A stretch of DNA of 64,000 nucleotides from Balneolaceae bacterium (lineage in GTDB: Bacteria > Bacteroidota > Rhodothermia > Balneolales > Balneolaceae): the NCBI GenBank assembly GCA_017795005.1, contig CP051242.1, forward strand, positions 1 to 64,000. The letters are read 5' to 3'. Position numbers and translations under genes: made by a program. The notes below the pieces were generated by a model. The model was given only the letters and a program-made list of their open reading frames with translations. It did no database searches and was not told the DNA's origin. The first letter of the stretch is position 1, and every line of letters starts with the position of its first letter. Shown here piece after piece: positions 43,213 to 53,460 of this stretch.

Positions 43213-44145
43213 TTAAAATATCTCTACCAGGCGCATATGTTTGAGGTATTTCTTAGGATCGTCCTGTATTCCTTTGATCAGCTCGTTCAGATTTACGGTA
43301 AGGCTATCCAAATTATTGTATAAAGAGGGGTCGTTAACCATTTTGCCTAAGGTCCCTTCTCCAATATCAATTTTAGAAAGTATGCTGTTGATTGATTCTG
43401 TACTCTCCTGTAATTCAATACTTAAAGCGTCTAATTTATCACTGAACTCCTGAAGGTCTGCAATCATACTTTCTATATCGCCTTTACTTGAGTCGCTAAG
43501 CTCGCTTACATTTCTAAGCGTATTTCTGGCGTCAACAATCATTGAGTCTATTTCTACCTTTCGGTCTTCAATAATTGAGTTTATAGACTCTGTAGTTTCT
43601 TTAAAATTTGATATCGTTCCTGAAATATCTTCTGAGCTTCTTTGCTGAAGATTTAAAAAAGACCGTATCAATTGATTAGTTAATTCTAGAGTTGTAGCAA
43701 CAGAGTCGGTAATGGATGTCCCTTTTTCAGTGAAGGAGTCCAGTAATCCTTCCTTCTGAATACCTTCAATAAAATCACCCCACTCAATAAATTCGGTGTC
43801 CTCAGATTTCACAATTTCGATAGTAGCTGTTCCTATAAAATCAGGGGTGACAAGCCTTGCTTTAGAACCAACCGGAATGTTAATTGGCTCGGTAATGCTT
43901 ATTGTTACTTGGGTACTGTCACCTTCAGGTATAAAAATCATTTCCTTCACCTTACCTACTTTAAAGCCATTAAGAAACACATCGCTACCTTTAATCAAAC
44001 CATTAACCCTGTCGTATTTTGTATACACAACATCTGTACTGGAAAAGAAGGGCTCGTCCTGCATAATCCGAAACCCTAAATAGGCAACAAAAATTGCTGC
44101 TAATACAATTAATCCAATTTTTAATTCATTACTTAGATTATTCAA
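43213..44145 (-). CDS. MlaD-family MCE protein
   Basis: 310 residues: one N-terminal membrane segment (about 9-25), an MCE domain (about 35-120; RVNGLIKGSDVFLNGFKVGKV) and a long C-terminal helical coiled-coil region. It binds lipid and is the periplasmic part of an Mla-type ABC system. It follows the ATPase gene by 10 bases. Probably keeps outer-membrane lipid asymmetry or moves lipids between membranes. Confidence 0.9.
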   Translation of the reverse strand: MNNLSNELKIGLIVLAAIFVAYLGFRIMQDEPFFSSTDVVYTKYDRVNGLIKGSDVFLNGFKVGKVKEMIFIPEGDSTQVTISITEPINIPVGSKARLVTPDFIGTATIEIVKSEDTEFIEWGDFIEGIQKEGLLDSFTEKGTSITDSVATTLELTNQLIRSFLNLQQRSSEDISGTISNFKETTESINSIIEDRKVEIDSMIVDARNTLRNVSELSDSSKGDIESMIADLQEFSDKLDALSIELQESTESINSILSKIDIGEGTLGKMVNDPSLYNNLDSLTVNLNELIKGIQDDPKKYLKHMRLVEIF

Positions 44146-44155
44146 ACTTCATCCT

Positions 44156-44908
44156 TTACAATTTTTCCGATTTTGTAATCTGATATTCACTTGCCGTAGT
44201 GAAATCTACAAGAGGCTCATAGTCGCTATCCTGCATTTCTTCAACCGTTCCAAACCAGCTAAGTTTCTTTTCATCTAAAAATGCAACTTTTTCAGCAATA
44301 GTAAGCACACTATGCATATCATGTGTAATTACAATAGATGTAATGTCTAAACTATCTGCCATATGAATGATTAACTCATTAATTTCTTCAGAAGTTTGAG
44401 GATCAAGACCTGATGTTGGTTCATCATATAATAAGTACTGTGGCTTCAAAATAATAGCCCGGGCAACACCCACCCTTTTCCGCATACCACCGGATAAGGA
44501 AGATGTCGGCTTCTCTCCAGCACCAACAAGGTTTACCATTTCCAATGCTTCTTCCACATTTGCATGAATTTCGTCCTCGCTTTGATCTGTAAAATATCTT
44601 AGCGGAAATGCGATATTCTCAAATGTACTTATAGAATCAAATAATGCCGCCCCTTGAAATAAAATCCCAAACCGCTGTCTCATTTTCCGTAATTCAGAAT
44701 ATGAGAGGCAAAACAAATCACTTCCATCGATAAAAATTTTCCCTGAGTCTGGATAGAGTAACGCATTCAGGTGTTTTAGCATGACAGATTTCCCACATCC
44801 TGACTTACCGATAATAGCTAAGGTTTCCCCATCCTGAATTTTAAAAGATACATCTTCCCAAATCAGGTGGTTTCCAAAGCTTTTAGTAAGATTTTTTATC
44901 TCTATCAT
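44156..44908 (-). CDS. MlaF-type ABC transporter ATP-binding protein
   Basis: 250 residues; ATPase of the lipid-transport complex. Walker A GKSGCGKSVMLKHL, signature LSGGMRKRVGVARA, Walker B YLLYDEPTSGLDP and the switch His in VITHDM are all intact. It lies 4 bases from the permease gene upstream. Confidence 0.94.
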   Translation of the reverse strand: MIEIKNLTKSFGNHLIWEDVSFKIQDGETLAIIGKSGCGKSVMLKHLNALLYPDSGKIFIDGSDLFCLSYSELRKMRQRFGILFQGAALFDSISTFENIAFPLRYFTDQSEDEIHANVEEALEMVNLVGAGEKPTSSLSGGMRKRVGVARAIILKPQYLLYDEPTSGLDPQTSEEINELIIHMADSLDITSIVITHDMHSVLTIAEKVAFLDEKKLSWFGTVEEMQDSDYEPLVDFTTASEYQITKSEKL

Positions 44909-44912
44909 AATC

Positions 44913-45650
44913 TTATAACAACAATGCAGCTAACACAAAATCTGCTAATAGTACATAAATACACCCAAGTACTGTGGCTTGTGTAGTTGCGTTACCAACT
45001 CCTTCAGCACCTCCAAATGCAAAATAGCCTTTAAAACAAGAAATGGATGTAATTACAAATCCGAACACAAATGATTTAACTACTCCAAAAATTACATCTT
45101 CAGGGTAAAAAAATTGTCGCGCTCCCTGCATAAACTCAGCAGAAGGAAGTATTCCATCAAGCGATCCTGCAAGAATTCCTCCCACGATCCCTGTAGTTGC
45201 TGCGACAACATAAAGCACAGGAAACATACAAAGCCCGGCTAAAACTCTCGGCACCACTAAAAATGTAACGGAGTTAAATCCCATTGATTCCAATGCATCA
45301 ATTTGTTCACTAACTCTCATGGTACCTAATTCAGTAGAAATTCTTGCCCCTACTTTTCCGGCAAGAACTAACCCTCCTATTACGGCTGCTAACTCAATAA
45401 CGATAGATTGTCCCACAATTGAACCTACAATTGAAACCGGATATAAATCCGTATCCAGCTGATAAGCAGTTTGTAATGTGAGAACGGCCCCGGTAAAAAA
45501 ACCAGTAAGCATTATTATTGGAATAGATTCATACCCTATCTTTACAAACTCGCTAAAAAGATTTTTTCTATAGGTACTAAATTCTGTTACCGAACGTAAA
45601 GCCTGATACAGAAGCAGAGAATATTGACCAAATTGTTTAATAGAATCCAT
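44913..45650 (-). CDS. MlaE-type ABC transporter permease
   Basis: 245 residues with about five to six membrane segments. It has the family core IELAAVIGGLVLAGKVGARISTELGTMRVSEQIDALESMG. First gene of the mlaE-mlaF-mlaD operon, divergent from porQ. Confidence 0.94.
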   Translation of the reverse strand: MDSIKQFGQYSLLLYQALRSVTEFSTYRKNLFSEFVKIGYESIPIIMLTGFFTGAVLTLQTAYQLDTDLYPVSIVGSIVGQSIVIELAAVIGGLVLAGKVGARISTELGTMRVSEQIDALESMGFNSVTFLVVPRVLAGLCMFPVLYVVAATTGIVGGILAGSLDGILPSAEFMQGARQFFYPEDVIFGVVKSFVFGFVITSISCFKGYFAFGGAEGVGNATTQATVLGCIYVLLADFVLAALLL

Positions 45651-45759
45651 CGAGTAAAACTTAGTCGCTCTCTAGCAGTTGATAATAATAATGTTAAATA
45701 CTTGCTCCGTCATTTATTTATATTACAAAACATTCGTATCAATTGTCATTTCAAAAACC

Positions 45760-46746
45760 ATGAATAAGATACACAAGATCCTTTGCTTATTGATTTTATT
45801 TTTTTGTTCAGACATCGTCTCTGCTCAAACAAATAATTCTTCTATTTTCAGGTTTCTGGATATCACTCCATCAGCCAAGTTAGCCGGACTTGGAGGAAAT
45901 CATGTTGGTTTATTTGAAGCAAATTCTTCTGTTTTTTATTTAAACCCTGCTTATCTGACACCAGCTACATCGAAAAACGTTTCCGCTACATTTGTGAATT
46001 ACCTGGCAGATTCAAGAATCGGGTTTGCAAATGGAGCATATAATATCAAAGATATTGGGACTCTGGGAATTGGGCTTCGTTATGCCGGATATGGTGAACT
46101 GGATGAACTGGATGAAAATGGAACCCGTCTTGGTTCTTTTAATGCGAGTGATATTTCACTGACTACGGGATTAAGTACCATGCTTAATGAAAAGCTTTCT
46201 GCAGGCGCTGCGGTTGATTTAATTCACTCCTCATACCAAAATTATAATTCCAGTGCGATCACCGCTTCGGGAGGTATTTATTATTTAGATAAGGAAACTA
46301 ATTTCAGCGCCGGACTATCCTTTAGGAATCTTGGTGATCAAATTGACTATTACAATGGATTCAGGGAAGATATTCCTTTCGATATATCTGCTGGTATTTC
46401 AAAAAAACCCGAAAAATTTCCTTTTCATTTACATCTCACACTAAGACAACTAAATAACTGGGATTTAAGAGTGCCCGGTGAGTCAGAAACTCCTGCATTT
46501 CTTGATAATCTGTTTCGGCATGTAATTTTTGGTGGCGAAGCTTCATTTAGTGAAAATTTTAAATTTCGGCTTGGTTACAACCGATTACTTCATGAACAAA
46601 CAAAGACCAACGATTCTTTTGATTTTGGAGGGGTAAGTCTGGGAGTTGGTTTAAAAATCAAAGGTATTAACATTGACATGAGCCGAAGCTCATATAGTAG
46701 TGTTGGCGGTATCGTACAAATTAGCATAAGCTCTCAACTGAATTAA
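45760..46746 (+). CDS. PorQ-like type IX secretion outer-membrane protein
   Basis: 328 residues from ATG 45760, chosen over 45679 because the protein then begins with a clean signal peptide (KILCLLILFFCSDIVSAQ). It resembles PorQ, a beta-barrel of the PorV/FadL-like class: SIFRFLDITPSAKLAGLGGNHVGLF, then NPAYLTP. PorQ works with PorZ and PorV in surface attachment of sorting-domain proteins. No other T9SS gene is nearby. Confidence 0.85.
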   Translation: MNKIHKILCLLILFFCSDIVSAQTNNSSIFRFLDITPSAKLAGLGGNHVGLFEANSSVFYLNPAYLTPATSKNVSATFVNYLADSRIGFANGAYNIKDIGTLGIGLRYAGYGELDELDENGTRLGSFNASDISLTTGLSTMLNEKLSAGAAVDLIHSSYQNYNSSAITASGGIYYLDKETNFSAGLSFRNLGDQIDYYNGFREDIPFDISAGISKKPEKFPFHLHLTLRQLNNWDLRVPGESETPAFLDNLFRHVIFGGEASFSENFKFRLGYNRLLHEQTKTNDSFDFGGVSLGVGLKIKGINIDMSRSSYSSVGGIVQISISSQLN

Positions 46747-46865
46747 TTTGTCCGCAGAAAATCATTTTTTCTGTATCGGTATTTATATATTTGCTTTTCG
46801 AGAAATTCAATAGACCTATCGCTTCTATTTAATTTAGAAACCATTGAACATTTAGAAATTTACTG

Positions 46866-48050
46866 ATGATCAGATATTTTACAGCCGGGGAATCACATGG
46901 ACCTGGTTTAACGGGTATAGTAGAAGGACTACCTGCAGGCTTACCAATTACTGAGGATGAAATTGCTGAACATCTTGCACGAAGACAGGAAGGATACGGT
47001 CGTGGTGGGCGTATGGCTTTTGAAAAAGACAGGGCAATAATTAGTTCAGGAGTTCGATTTGGGAAGACTATCGGCGGTCCGGTAGCTTTATATATGGAAA
47101 ACCGGGCATTCCAAAAGGATAAAGATGGTTGGCCGGTTGTGATGAATAAAGAGACCGAAGCTGATGGAATTGAAAAAATCACCCTTCCGCGACCAGGTCA
47201 TGCCGATTTAGTTGGAGCTCAAAAATATCGTTTCGATGATATCAGACCTGTAATTGAACGTTCAAGTGCTCGTGAAACAGGGATGCGTGTGGCAACTACT
47301 GCTATCGCGAGAAAGCTACTCAAGCATTTTGGAATTGAAATTGGTGGACATGTATTACGAATTGGCGAGGCAGGGTACAAGTCCTGGGATCAAATTCGTG
47401 AAATAGCAGACCCTGTTTCGGTTAAGGGTGCCGAACATCTGTACAAAACCGCTGATCGTTCAGAAGTACGTTGTCTTGATGAAAATCTCTCAGCTGAAAT
47501 GGTTGAAGAAATAAAGAAATATCGTAAAGCAGGTTCTTCTTTAGGAGGTGTCTATGAAATTATTATAACAGGAGTTCCTGTGGGCTTGGGAAGTTTCACC
47601 CATTGGGATAAAAAACTGGACGGTATGATAGCTCAGGCAATTATGGGAACTCAGGCAATGAAGGGTGTTGAAATTGGTTTAGGATTTGAATCCGGTGCCA
47701 GACCTGGACATCAGGTACATGATGAAATAACACACGATGGAAGTTCTTTTAAACGAAACACTAATAGAATGGGTGGCATTGAAGGTGGAATGAGTACCGG
47801 AATGCCAATAATTGTTCGTGGAGTTATGAAGCCTATTCCAACCATGCTTAATCCGTTAAGTACAGTAGATATGCATTCTCTAAAGGAAACAGAAACACGA
47901 TATGAACGCTCAGATGTCTGCGCTTTACCAAGAGCAGTTGTAGTAGCTGAGTGCGTACTTGCCCCAGTAATAGCCAATGCTTTTCTGGAAAAATTTGGGG
48001 GCGACTCCATTAGTGAAATTGAAGAACGTTTTAAGAATTACAATCCATAG
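46866..48050 (+). CDS. aroC: Chorismate synthase
   Basis: 394 residues; makes chorismate from EPSP using reduced FMN. The signature AGESHGPGLTGIVEG, the loop RRQEGYGRGGRM and GGIEGGMSTGMPI are intact. It is followed by a TPR gene whose GTG start overlaps its stop. aroQ is in a separate unit. Confidence 0.97.
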   Translation: MIRYFTAGESHGPGLTGIVEGLPAGLPITEDEIAEHLARRQEGYGRGGRMAFEKDRAIISSGVRFGKTIGGPVALYMENRAFQKDKDGWPVVMNKETEADGIEKITLPRPGHADLVGAQKYRFDDIRPVIERSSARETGMRVATTAIARKLLKHFGIEIGGHVLRIGEAGYKSWDQIREIADPVSVKGAEHLYKTADRSEVRCLDENLSAEMVEEIKKYRKAGSSLGGVYEIIITGVPVGLGSFTHWDKKLDGMIAQAIMGTQAMKGVEIGLGFESGARPGHQVHDEITHDGSSFKRNTNRMGGIEGGMSTGMPIIVRGVMKPIPTMLNPLSTVDMHSLKETETRYERSDVCALPRAVVVAECVLAPVIANAFLEKFGGDSISEIEERFKNYNP

Positions 48051-48376
48051 TGAGTTCTAAAATTCCAACACTGGCTGCCCGAGTTAGAGAGAATCCTAAT
48101 GATTCACTTTCTAAATTTGCTCTGGCTTTGGAATTGCTAAAACTTAATCAGATCTCAAAAGCAAAGTTACTTTTTGAAGATATTGTACATAATGATCCGG
48201 GTTACGTCGGCGTTTATTATCACCTGGCTAAACTGTATACTGAAATAAACGAGAACAAAAAGGCACTTGAGACCTATAAGGAAGGAATCAGGATTGCAGA
48301 ACAATCTAATGATGAGCATTCTAAATCGGAATTGAAGGGTGCATTACTTGCTCTCGAACTAGAAATGGACGACTAA
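48050..48376 (+). CDS. TPR-repeat protein
   Basis: 108 residues with about two to three TPR helices (GYVGVYYHLAKLYTEINENKKALETYKEGIRIAEQ). No signal peptide is visible, so it is probably cytoplasmic. The start is GTG at 48050, overlapping the aroC stop by 1 base. It precedes the LysM gene by 2 bases. Scaffold for an unknown partner. Confidence 0.83.
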   Translation: MSSKIPTLAARVRENPNDSLSKFALALELLKLNQISKAKLLFEDIVHNDPGYVGVYYHLAKLYTEINENKKALETYKEGIRIAEQSNDEHSKSELKGALLALELEMDD

Positions 48377-48378
48377 TT

Positions 48379-49338
48379 ATGAAGTTTTTATCTTCTTTTT
48401 TCGGCTTATTGATCATACTGAGTATCTCTCTTTTAGCTCAGGAACAAAAAACATATACCATTAAGCAAGGAGAGACCTTATACAGTATTTCCAAGGCTTT
48501 AAATGTTACTGTTGCTGAGCTCCAACAATGGAATGACCTTTCTGATAATACCATATCAATTGGGGATGAGCTCATCTATTATGATTCAACAACTGAGCAA
48601 CCATCTACTAATGAAACTCCTGTAAAGTCATTAATAGAGATTTCTGCACCACCGGAAAACACGTACTATACCGTTAAAAGTGGAGATAACCTTACGATTA
48701 TCGCACGCCAACATGATATGACGGTAGAAGAGCTTAAAGAACTAAATAATCTGAACAGTGATTTAATTAGCATTGGACAACAGCTTAGTGTCAGAAAGCT
48801 TGTCGACAGTGTTGCTCCATCTGCTTCTGAGTTTTCTGAGGAATCAGAACCACAAGGATCATTCGCGGTATATACGGTAGAATCAGGTGAAACCTCTACA
48901 GATATATTAAAGAAGTTCAAAATGACTCAGAGAGAACTTCAGGAATTAAATCCGGAGGTGAATATTGCCGCTCTGGATCGGAATCAAAAAATTACAGTGC
49001 TTTTGCCTCCGTCACGCTCTTATGCCAATCCCTATGAAAATAAAGCTTCCCTTCAGGATTTAGGAACTGTTGGTGCCAGTTTATATCAGTCTGATGAACT
49101 TGGGAACACAACGACAAATGGTGAGTTATATAATCCCGATGAACTTACTGCTGCCCACTCAAATATTGCTCTGGGCACAATTATTTTTATCGAAAACCCT
49201 GAAACTAAAACCGGTATCTATGTTCGTATTAACGACCGAATCACAGAATCCGGGCTGAAACTTTCTGCCAAAGCTTTCCGAATATTGGGGCTCGAAACTC
49301 TCACTAACCCTACGGTTACCATTTATACAGAAAGCTGA
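48379..49338 (+). CDS. LysM protein with C-terminal RlpA-like domain
   Basis: 319 residues. A signal peptide is followed by three LysM-like modules: about 25-70 (TYTIKQGETLYSISKALNV), about 93-140 (YYTVKSGDNLTIIARQHD) and about 160-210 (VYTVESGETSTDILKKFKM). The C-terminal about 95 residues resemble an RlpA double-psi barrel (TVGASLYQSDELG, then NGELYNPDELTAAHSNIALGT and VRINDR). It probably binds and remodels peptidoglycan, perhaps acting on naked glycan as RlpA does. The stop overlaps the protease start by 3 bases (TGATG). Confidence 0.88.
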   Translation: MKFLSSFFGLLIILSISLLAQEQKTYTIKQGETLYSISKALNVTVAELQQWNDLSDNTISIGDELIYYDSTTEQPSTNETPVKSLIEISAPPENTYYTVKSGDNLTIIARQHDMTVEELKELNNLNSDLISIGQQLSVRKLVDSVAPSASEFSEESEPQGSFAVYTVESGETSTDILKKFKMTQRELQELNPEVNIAALDRNQKITVLLPPSRSYANPYENKASLQDLGTVGASLYQSDELGNTTTNGELYNPDELTAAHSNIALGTIIFIENPETKTGIYVRINDRITESGLKLSAKAFRILGLETLTNPTVTIYTES

Positions 49339-50066
49339 TGAATAACCCTGTAAAGCAATACTTCTCCAATACGCATACACTGCTTTACAGCTTCCTTTAT
49401 AGTTTACCTTTGTTCCTGATTTACGAAGGCTTAATAATTATTTCCCAACCTAACGCTGAGCAAATTGTGAGAATCAGCGTAGATGTATGGATGAAATCTG
49501 TTTTTACTTATTTCGGAGTAAATGCAGTTTCATTTTCTCTTCTGGTAATGATGCTACTTGGTTTCTTTATTCTATACAAAGAGAGAGAACGCTTAAAAGA
49601 ACTTCGATTCTCTTATTTTCCAATCATGTTGGTAGAATGCCTGATATATGCGATAGTGATTGCATTTATCAGCAATACTCTTGTTTCCCTGATCTTTAAC
49701 ATGAGTGCCAGTGAACCAATACAATCTCTTTCTTACCTTCAAAAACTTGCCCTTTCTTTAGGTGCCGGACTTTATGAAGAACTTTTCTTCCGGGTAATTT
49801 TAGTCTCTTTGTTGATACTTTTGTTTAACAAAATATTCGGCAAAAAATGGGCCGCTGTTACAGCTGCCGTAACCTTATCTGCGCTGCTTTTTAGTGCTGT
49901 GCATTACACCGGTTCAATGGGAGATATGTTTACCCTAAATTCTTTTGCCTACCGTTTTCTTTTTGGACTGATTTTAAATGGGCTTTATGTTTGGAGAGGA
50001 TTTGGCGTAGCAGCCTGGACACACGCCCTTTATGATGTACTCGTCATTAGTTTTCTAGGCGGTTAG
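49338..50066 (+). CDS. CPBP-family intramembrane metalloprotease
   Basis: 242 residues with about seven to eight membrane segments. The motifs are the Glu pair in LYEELFFRV, a His in SAVHYTG, and HALYD near the C-terminus. Family members include CAAX prenyl proteases and bacteriocin-immunity-type proteins. It ends the aroC-TPR-LysM operon. The substrate is unknown. Confidence 0.9.
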   Translation: MNNPVKQYFSNTHTLLYSFLYSLPLFLIYEGLIIISQPNAEQIVRISVDVWMKSVFTYFGVNAVSFSLLVMMLLGFFILYKERERLKELRFSYFPIMLVECLIYAIVIAFISNTLVSLIFNMSASEPIQSLSYLQKLALSLGAGLYEELFFRVILVSLLILLFNKIFGKKWAAVTAAVTLSALLFSAVHYTGSMGDMFTLNSFAYRFLFGLILNGLYVWRGFGVAAWTHALYDVLVISFLGG

Positions 50067-50219
50067 TTTTTGACAAATCCCCCAATCAAAATTTTCTATT
50101 ATCCTATTGGGGCTTAGTTAGTTATACTTCAATATTAAAACATTAAATTTTTATTTTTTGTTTACATAAGTAATAAAAATTGTCGTATTTAGTATTGTAT
50201 TATTTTAGAAAGGGAAATT

Positions 50220-50786
50220 TTGAACAAAAATCATAAAAAAAAGCAACAGGAGTTCAATGATGAGGTTATCCCTCATTTAGATTCCCTTTATAATTTTGGT
50301 CTGCGACTTACTTCAGACCCAAGTGATGCTGAAGATCTTGTTCAGGATACTATTGTTAAAGCCTTTCGTTTTTTTGACAGCTATGAAAAAGGAACCAATG
50401 CTAAAGCCTGGTTATTCCGGATTCTAAAAAACTCATTTATAAATAATTACCGGAAGAATCTGAAGAAACCTCAGGAAGTTGATTATGACGAAGTGTCCTC
50501 ATTCTATGAAAATATAAGAGCAGAACGAACAGACACTTCTGATTTAGAGCATCTTATTTTCAGAGACTTAATGGATGATAATTTTTCTAAGGCCTTATCT
50601 AAGCTACCTGAAGATTTCCGAACGGTGGTTCTTCTTTGTGATGTGGATGGTTTCACCTATGAGGAAATATCTAATATGCTGGATGTTCCAATTGGTACTA
50701 TTCGTTCCAGACTTCACAGGGGTAGAAATTTGTTGAAAACAGAGCTCTACGAATACGCTAAAAAAAGAGGGTATACAGACGACTAA
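50220..50786 (+). CDS. ECF-type RNA polymerase sigma factor
   Basis: 188 residues. Region 2 is visible in DLVQDTIVKAFRFFDSY followed by NAKAWLFRILKN, and region 4 in LPEDFRTVVLLCDVDGFTYEEISNMLDVPIGTIRSRLHRGR. It resembles the SigW/SigR group. I start at TTG 50220, since no ATG is available and GGGA precedes it. No anti-sigma gene is adjacent, which is unusual. It converges on a histidine kinase gene with a 2-base gap. Confidence 0.93.
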   Translation: MNKNHKKKQQEFNDEVIPHLDSLYNFGLRLTSDPSDAEDLVQDTIVKAFRFFDSYEKGTNAKAWLFRILKNSFINNYRKNLKKPQEVDYDEVSSFYENIRAERTDTSDLEHLIFRDLMDDNFSKALSKLPEDFRTVVLLCDVDGFTYEEISNMLDVPIGTIRSRLHRGRNLLKTELYEYAKKRGYTDD

Positions 50787-50788
50787 TT

Positions 50789-52090
50789 TTATCCTCTGAC
50801 CTCTAATATTATTCTCATCGTTGTTCCCTTCCCCAATTCGGATTTATGCACAAATACCTTTCCTGAATGGTATTCTTCAATGATTCTCTTGGTTAGACTC
50901 AACCCTAATCCCCACCCCCTTTTCTTAGTGCTAAAACCGGGTCGAAATACCGTTTTAAATTGATTTAATTCAATTCCTGATCCGGAGTCTTCAATATCGA
51001 TGATTACTTCTGTTCCCTTAACCACAGAACTGACCGCAATAAAAGCGGATGAATCTTTCCTATTTAAGGCGTCCATGGCATTCTTTACAAGATTTTCAAT
51101 AGCCCATTGAAACAGCTCCGGGTTTAGGCTCACTTTTGCATCTGCTAATAACGATTTCCGAACTTCGACGCCTTTCCCCAGTTTTGGCAATCTCCGCTCC
51201 ATATACTCTACCACTTCTTCCAAACTGGGTCGGATTTCTACAAGTTCAAGCTCAGGGGAAGATCCAATTTTACCAAACCGTTCAGCAACATTACTCAGCC
51301 TTTGAACATCATTTTCAATTTCTGTAATGAGTTTTGATGCAGACTCATCATTTCCATACTCGTCTTTAAATAAATGTATCCATCCAAATAAACTTGAAAT
51401 TGGAGTCCCTAATTGATGGGCTGCTTCTTTAGCCATTCCAACCCAAAGGTTAGATTGTTCGGTCCTGGTAATACTTCTATAAGTAGTATATCCGATTCCA
51501 AGCAGCAAACTTAAAATTACAATCTGGATATAAGGGAAATACCTGAGTAAGCGAACGGTAGGACTCTCACCATAATACACATATTGAGCAATTCGGCGGT
51601 TTTCATCCCCAATTACAATTTCGATTGGAGGATTATAGCTCTTCAGGTTTTGTACCAAATCCAGACTATCGCTTTTACTTTTCAATTTGGAAGCTTCTAC
51701 GTTTCGGAACCCCAATAACACTTCATTCGAATCAACCAGTACTGCCGGAACTTTGAAATTACCTGCTTCATCCAGAATAAGTTCATCCGTAACAAAATCA
51801 CGGGAGCTTCTAAGACTCTCTACTTCAAATAACTCCTCAACTAAACTATCGGGAACATCCGGATTTTGAGCCAGCTCAGTTGCCACATCCATCAACTGCA
51901 TACTTGCCTGTTGGTGCACGGGCAAGGCATTAAACTCAATTGCTTTAGCCCAAAGCTCTACACTTACCCGCTCCTGTTCAAGTATTTTGCCTACCAGATA
52001 ATTGTTATAAATCAATGATCCTGCACCCAAAAGAAGGAGAAAAATAATAAGTAAAAGCTTAATCCAGCCTGATTGTGCAAAGAGATTCAT
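50789..52090 (-). CDS. Sensor histidine kinase, membrane-bound
   Basis: 433 residues. Two membrane segments (about 10-30 and about 180-200) flank an extracytoplasmic region of about 150 residues. The H-box is EAAHQLGTPISSL; the ATPase domain has the N-box WAIENLVKNAMDAL, DSGSGIEL and GLGLSLTKRI. The HQLGTPISSL-type H-box is the HAMP-less kind common in Bacteroidota. No response regulator is adjacent. It may pair with a remote regulator. Confidence 0.93.
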   Translation of the reverse strand: MNLFAQSGWIKLLLIIFLLLLGAGSLIYNNYLVGKILEQERVSVELWAKAIEFNALPVHQQASMQLMDVATELAQNPDVPDSLVEELFEVESLRSSRDFVTDELILDEAGNFKVPAVLVDSNEVLLGFRNVEASKLKSKSDSLDLVQNLKSYNPPIEIVIGDENRRIAQYVYYGESPTVRLLRYFPYIQIVILSLLLGIGYTTYRSITRTEQSNLWVGMAKEAAHQLGTPISSLFGWIHLFKDEYGNDESASKLITEIENDVQRLSNVAERFGKIGSSPELELVEIRPSLEEVVEYMERRLPKLGKGVEVRKSLLADAKVSLNPELFQWAIENLVKNAMDALNRKDSSAFIAVSSVVKGTEVIIDIEDSGSGIELNQFKTVFRPGFSTKKRGWGLGLSLTKRIIEEYHSGKVFVHKSELGKGTTMRIILEVRG

Positions 52091-52146
52091 ATAAACAATT
52101 TATTGCTGAAATATAGTAAAGCAAAAGGATGTACCTAAAACAAAAA

Positions 52147-52171
52147 AGCCAGTATAAAAAATATACTGGCT
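52147..52171 (-). terminator. Terminator after clpX
   Basis: 10-bp stem AGCCAGTATA / TATACTGGCT with a short A-rich loop; on the minus strand six T follow. Ends the tRNA-tig-clpP-clpX group. Confidence 0.83.
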
Positions 52172-52179
52172 GTTAAAAC

Positions 52180-53433
52180 TTATGCTGAAGCTTTTTGCTT
52201 TTCATATACAGGAGGCGCTTTTTTGTCAATTGTCTCCTTAGTTATGATACATTTTTTCACGTTTTTCATCGACGGAAGGGTGAACATGATATCAAGCATA
52301 GAGGCTTCAAGAATAGATCGAAGTCCACGGGCGCCGGTTTTTCTGGCTTTTGCTTTCTTCACAATAGCTTTCAATGAATCCTCTTCAAACTCGAGCTCTA
52401 CATTTTCCATTTTAAAGAGCTTCTTATACTGCTTTACTATCGCGTTCTTCGGAGTTTGAAGAATATCCAAAAGTGCTTCATCAGAAAGCTCATGCAATCC
52501 ACAAATAACCGGAATACGACCGATTAATTCAGGAATTAGTCCAAATTGCTGTAGATCTTCCGGCTCGATATAGGTGAAAATTTCTGGGTCTTCCTTATCA
52601 AATTTAACCTGCTCTTTGGTATGGAATCCCATAGCGCTCGTAGAAAGTCGGCGGGAGATAATTTCTTCCAGGCCTGCAAAAGCACCACCGCAAATAAAGA
52701 GAATGTTGGAAGTATCAAGTTGAATAAAACTTTGCTCAGGGTGCTTTCTTCCTCCTTTTGGTGGAATATTAGCTACAGTGCCTTCCAGAATTTTTAATAA
52801 AGCCTGCTGAACTCCTTCACCACTTACATCCCGTGTGATAGAAGGATTGTCACTTTTCCGAGCTACTTTATCTACTTCATCTATATATACTATACCGCGC
52901 TTTGCTCTTTCAACATCATAATCGGCTGCCTGTAGTAAATTGCTTAAGATACTTTCCACATCTTCGCCTACATAACCTGCTTCTGTAAGTACGGTTGCAT
53001 CGGCAATAGTAAACGGAACATCAATTACTTTAGCTAATGTACGGGCAAGTAATGTTTTTCCACTTCCGGTTGGTCCAAGCAACGCGATGTTACTTTTCTC
53101 GATCAGCGTATCATCCAGTTCCAGGCTTTCGTTACTGATTCGTTTGTAGTGATTGTATACCGCGACAGATAAGGTTTTTTTAGCCTGCTCCTGGCCGATT
53201 ACATACTCATCAAGTTTTGCTTTTATTTCAACAGGCTTGAGGAGTGGCTTGTATGATTTTTCACGTCGACGTGCTAAGGATGCCAAATCACTTTTGATAA
53301 TACTTGAGGCGTCTTCCACACACCGGTCGCATACATAAACACCGGGACCAGCAACCATACTATTCACTTCCAGACTGGAGCGTCCACAGAACGAACAGTT
53401 GACAATATCGTTATTTTTTTCGTTGTCGCTCAT
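52180..53433 (-). CDS. clpX: ATP-dependent Clp protease ATPase subunit ClpX
   Basis: AAA+ unfoldase of 417 residues that feeds ClpP. The N-terminal zinc domain has four Cys (CSFCGRS, then CDRC). Walker [16 protein letters not shown], Walker [10 protein letters not shown], the pore motif GYVG and the arginine-finger region follow. It lies 27 bases after clpP. Confidence 0.97.
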   Translation of the reverse strand: MSDNEKNNDIVNCSFCGRSSLEVNSMVAGPGVYVCDRCVEDASSIIKSDLASLARRREKSYKPLLKPVEIKAKLDEYVIGQEQAKKTLSVAVYNHYKRISNESLELDDTLIEKSNIALLGPTGSGKTLLARTLAKVIDVPFTIADATVLTEAGYVGEDVESILSNLLQAADYDVERAKRGIVYIDEVDKVARKSDNPSITRDVSGEGVQQALLKILEGTVANIPPKGGRKHPEQSFIQLDTSNILFICGGAFAGLEEIISRRLSTSAMGFHTKEQVKFDKEDPEIFTYIEPEDLQQFGLIPELIGRIPVICGLHELSDEALLDILQTPKNAIVKQYKKLFKMENVELEFEEDSLKAIVKKAKARKTGARGLRSILEASMLDIMFTLPSMKNVKKCIITKETIDKKAPPVYEKQKASA

Positions 53434-53460
53434 TTTCTGCTAAAACTAATAAAAATCTGA

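Noticed and set aside
50080-50112. CCCCAAT/ATTGGGG hairpin after the CPBP protease gene
   Set aside because: Only 7 bp with a long loop and no T-run; could be chance in AT-rich sequence.
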